From JAOUJD01 sp963726405 (GTDB lineage: Bacteria; Pseudomonadota; Gammaproteobacteria; Burkholderiales; Burkholderiaceae_F), in the NCBI GenBank assembly GCA_963726405.1, contig CAVSCF010000011.1, positions 62,001-126,000 of the forward strand: DNA of 64,000 nt. The letters run 5' to 3'. Made by a program: the position numbers and the translations under genes. Within the stretch, counting starts at the first letter, position 1, and each line of letters opens with the position of its first letter. The notes beneath the pieces are model-generated. The model saw only the letters and a list, made by a program, of their open reading frames with translations, was not told the origin of the DNA and did not search any database. Positions 61,471 to 64,000 of the stretch are shown piece after piece.

Positions 61471-63939
61471 CTAGCGCAGGATGATGTCGACGCGACGCGC
61501 CTCGGCGTCGCTGCCGGAGCCGGTGATCACGTTGCTCGGTTTCACCAGTGCCACGCGGTCCGCCGGCACGCCGGAAGCCACCAGCGTGTCGCGGACGACG
61601 ATCGCGCGTTCCTTGGCCAGTTCGAGGTTCTTCGTGGCGTCTCCCGTCGGATCGGCGTAGCCGGACAACTCGACCTTCGCGTCGGCCGAGGCTTTCAGGG
61701 CCGCAGCGTAGCCGTCGAGGATCTTCTGGCTGGCTGCCGTGACGCGGTTCTGGCCGCTTTCGAAATGAACGCGATTCGGAATGCCGACAGCGATCACCAC
61801 CGGCACGAGCATCACTTCGGTGGGCGCCGTCATGGCGACCGGGGCCACTCCGGCCGGGGGCGTCGCCGAGGCGGCCGGGCCGGGCTTGCCACCGTGGATC
61901 GACGCGATGATCGGCACGATCAGCAGCGCGACGATGTTGATGATCTTGATCAGCGGGTTGACCGCCGGGCCGGCCGTGTCCTTGTACGGGTCGCCCACCG
62001 TGTCGCCGGTGACCGCGGCCTTGTGCGCATCGGACCCCTTGCCGCCGTGGTGGCCTTCCTCGATGTACTTCTTGGCGTTGTCCCACGCGCCGCCGCCGGT
62101 CGTCATCGAAATGGCGACGAACAGGCCGGTCACGATCGTTCCCATCAGCACGCCGCCGAGCGCCGCGGGGCCGAGGACGATGCCGACGACGATCGGCACC
62201 AGCACCGGCAGGATCGACGGGATCATCATTTCCTTGATCGCCGCCGTCGTCAGCATGTCGACCGCCCTGCTGTAGTCGGGCTTGGCCTTGTACTCCATGA
62301 TTCCCGGGATCTCGCGGAACTGGCGGCGGACTTCCTCAACCACCGAGCCCGCAGCGCGACCGACCGCTTCCATCGCCATCGCGCCGAACAGGAAGGGAAT
62401 CAGCCCGCCGATGAACAGGCCGATGATCACCATGTGGTTGGATAGATCGAACGTCACATTGACACCGGCCTCCCGCAGCCCGCCGGTGTAGTCGGCGAAC
62501 AGCACCAGCGCGGCAAGACCGGCCGAACCGATCGCGTAGCCCTTCGTCACGGCCTTGGTCGTGTTGCCCACGGCGTCGAGCGGATCGGTGATCGCGCGCA
62601 CTTCCTTCGGCATGTCGGCCATTTCGGCGATGCCGCCGGCGTTGTCCGTGATCGGGCCGTAGGCGTCGAGCGCAACGATGATGCCGGTCATCGACAGCAT
62701 CGACGTCGCCGCGACCGCGATGCCGTACAGGCCCGCCAGCCAGTGCGAGGCAAGGATCGCTGCCGAGATCGCCAGCACCGGCCACGCGCACGCCTTGAGC
62801 GACACGGCGATGCCGGCAATGATGTTGGTCGCATGACCGGTCGTTGAGGCCTGGGCGACGTACTGCACCGGCTTGAACTGCGTTCCCGTGTAGTACTCGG
62901 TGATGTAGACCAGAGCGGCGGTCAGCACGAGGCCGACGACGGCCGCCAGGTAGAGGTTCATCACGGTGACGCCGCCCGAAGCAGCCACCGGTCCGAGGAT
63001 CCACGCGGTCACCGGATAGAAGAGCACCAGCGAGATCGCGCCGGCGACCAGCAGGCCGCGGTACAGCGCGTTCATGATCTTGCCGCCTTCGCGGGCCTTC
63101 ACGAACATGCAGCCGACGATCGACGCCAGGATCGAGACGCCGGAGATCACGAGCGGATAGATGATGCCGGCGTCCGTGTTGCCCTTGAACACCATGCCCC
63201 CGATCAGCATCGTGGCGATCACGGTCACGGCGAACGTCTCGAAGAGGTCCGCGGCCATGCCGGCGCAGTCGCCGACGTTGTCGCCCACGTTGTCGGCGAT
63301 CACGGCCGGATTGCGCGGATCGTCTTCCGGGATGCCGGCTTCGACCTTGCCGACGAGGTCCGCACCGACGTCGGCGCCCTTGGTGAAGATGCCGCCGCCG
63401 AGTCGCGCGAAGATCGAGATCAGCGAAGCGCCGAACGCGAATCCGATCATCGGGTGCAGCAGGTCGCGGGTGGAGACGCCCGCGTGGGTGGTCTTGAGCA
63501 GCCAGTAGAAACCGGCGACGCCGAGCAGGCCGAGACCGACGACGAGCAGGCCGGTGATCGCGCCCCCGCGGAACGCGATGTTCAGCGCCGGGTTCAGGCC
63601 CTGCGTAGCCGCCTGCGCCGTGCGCACGTTGGCGCGCACGGAAACGTTCATGCCGACGTACCCCGCGGCACCGGACAGCACCGCGCCGAGCACGAAGCCG
63701 ATGGCGGTCCACAGTCCGAGCTGTGGCACGACCGCGATGATGATCGCGAGCACCACGCCGACGATGGCAATGGTTCGGTACTGGCGGTTCAGGTAGGCCT
63801 GAGCGCCTGTTTGCACGGCGGCGGCGATCTCCTGCATGCGCGCGTTCCCCGCGGGCTGCTTAAGAATCCAGGAGATCGACCACGCGCCGAAGACCACGGC
63901 TGCGAGGCCGCAGAGCAGGGCGAGCGCCAATCCAGACAT
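61471..63939 (-). CDS. hppA: proton-pumping membrane pyrophosphatase with C-terminal OmpA-like domain
   Basis: Hydrolyses pyrophosphate and pumps protons out of the cytoplasm. Residues 1-690 are a normal 16-segment H+-PPase: catalytic GADVGADLVGKVEAG (about 188), DDPRNPAVIADNVGDNVGDC (about 203) and C-terminal DTVGDPYKDTAGPAVNPLIK. GNTTKAVTKGYAIGSA, with Lys after GNTT, marks the potassium-independent class. The family ends near residue 700, but here a Pro/Ala linker and an OmpA-like domain (722-822; VHFESGQ, SGYADPTGD, ELAKERAIVVRD) are added. Both PPase termini are known to face the periplasm, so the domain could touch peptidoglycan. AAGGAG stands about 7 bases upstream of the ATG. Confidence 0.95.
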   Translation of the reverse strand: MSGLALALLCGLAAVVFGAWSISWILKQPAGNARMQEIAAAVQTGAQAYLNRQYRTIAIVGVVLAIIIAVVPQLGLWTAIGFVLGAVLSGAAGYVGMNVSVRANVRTAQAATQGLNPALNIAFRGGAITGLLVVGLGLLGVAGFYWLLKTTHAGVSTRDLLHPMIGFAFGASLISIFARLGGGIFTKGADVGADLVGKVEAGIPEDDPRNPAVIADNVGDNVGDCAGMAADLFETFAVTVIATMLIGGMVFKGNTDAGIIYPLVISGVSILASIVGCMFVKAREGGKIMNALYRGLLVAGAISLVLFYPVTAWILGPVAASGGVTVMNLYLAAVVGLVLTAALVYITEYYTGTQFKPVQYVAQASTTGHATNIIAGIAVSLKACAWPVLAISAAILASHWLAGLYGIAVAATSMLSMTGIIVALDAYGPITDNAGGIAEMADMPKEVRAITDPLDAVGNTTKAVTKGYAIGSAGLAALVLFADYTGGLREAGVNVTFDLSNHMVIIGLFIGGLIPFLFGAMAMEAVGRAAGSVVEEVRRQFREIPGIMEYKAKPDYSRAVDMLTTAAIKEMMIPSILPVLVPIVVGIVLGPAALGGVLMGTIVTGLFVAISMTTGGGAWDNAKKYIEEGHHGGKGSDAHKAAVTGDTVGDPYKDTAGPAVNPLIKIINIVALLIVPIIASIHGGKPGPAASATPPAGVAPVAMTAPTEVMLVPVVIAVGIPNRVHFESGQNRVTAASQKILDGYAAALKASADAKVELSGYADPTGDATKNLELAKERAIVVRDTLVASGVPADRVALVKPSNVITGSGSDAEARRVDIILR

Positions 63940-64000
63940 GTTTCTTTCTCCTTATCGAGGCGTGATGTTCAAGTGCTGCGACGGCTTTACTGCGACAGCG

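Noticed and set aside
61007..62086. 359-codon minus-strand frame extending the OmpA-like protein upstream
   Set aside because: The upstream part overlaps hppA in another frame and is Arg/Gly-rich; the real start is MFDEED at 61462.

Overview
This 64 kb window looks like an ordinary piece of chromosome from a high-G+C betaproteobacterium, probably Burkholderiales or a close relative. The evidence is gene content and order: leuS-lptE-holA, polA facing a thrB cluster, xseB-ispA-dxs, rpsT next to a DUF3579 gene and murJ, pilT-pilU beside yggS-proC, plus ubiA, hemJ and an E. coli-type argG. I see no rRNA, tRNA, insertion sequence, integrase, phage module or CRISPR array.

Layout from left to right. 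1-4051 (-): glycerol-3-phosphate importer ugpBAEC, with ugpC cut by the window edge. 4157-9002: ubiA, yggS-proC (-), pilT-pilU (+). 9036-10357: a patch of decay around an intact glutathione peroxidase gene, with a CBS-domain remnant and an internally deleted methyltransferase gene. 10398-18146 (-): a seven-gene run leuS-lptE-holA-proA-hemJ-isomerase-rlmL, in which proA carries a frameshift. 18209-27818: uvrD (+), a thrB cluster (-), a lipoprotein gene, a LOG-family gene (-) and polA (+). 27879-30676 (-): a two-gene TldD/PmbA-family protease pair. 31487-36389 (-): a thiamine-dependent dehydrogenase E1 alpha/beta pair in one run with a TRAP transporter (dctQ-dctM-dctP); the beta subunit gene is frameshifted. 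36584-38602 (-): a cytochrome c fused to five ASH-type repeats. 39050-41617: a ZIP metal transporter, then a drug/metabolite exporter and a sulfurtransferase. 41712-45617 (+): xseB-ispA-dxs and a glutamine amidotransferase. 46110-51321: yajQ, murB, argG, argF, argD. 51891-55016: DUF3579, rpsT, murJ, peroxiredoxin. 55118-60941: gamma-glutamyltransferase, an SDR, an unknown exported protein, a two-domain CoA-transferase and a GNAT acetyltransferase. 61007-63939 (-): a membrane pyrophosphatase carrying an extra C-terminal OmpA-like domain, followed 8 bases later by a small membrane protein with a second OmpA-like domain.

Most genes are core metabolism: arginine (argD, argF, argG), proline (proA, proC), threonine (thrB), isoprenoids and ubiquinone (dxs, ispA, ubiA), cell wall (murB, murJ, lptE), replication and repair (holA, polA, uvrD, xseB) and translation (leuS, rpsT). 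The most unusual items are the pyrophosphatase-OmpA fusion with its neighbour, the E1 plus TRAP operon without E2 or E3 genes, and the cytochrome c-ASH protein. The frameshifts in proA and the E1 beta gene, and a murJ gene without a normal start codon, may be real mutations or sequence errors; the sequence alone cannot decide.
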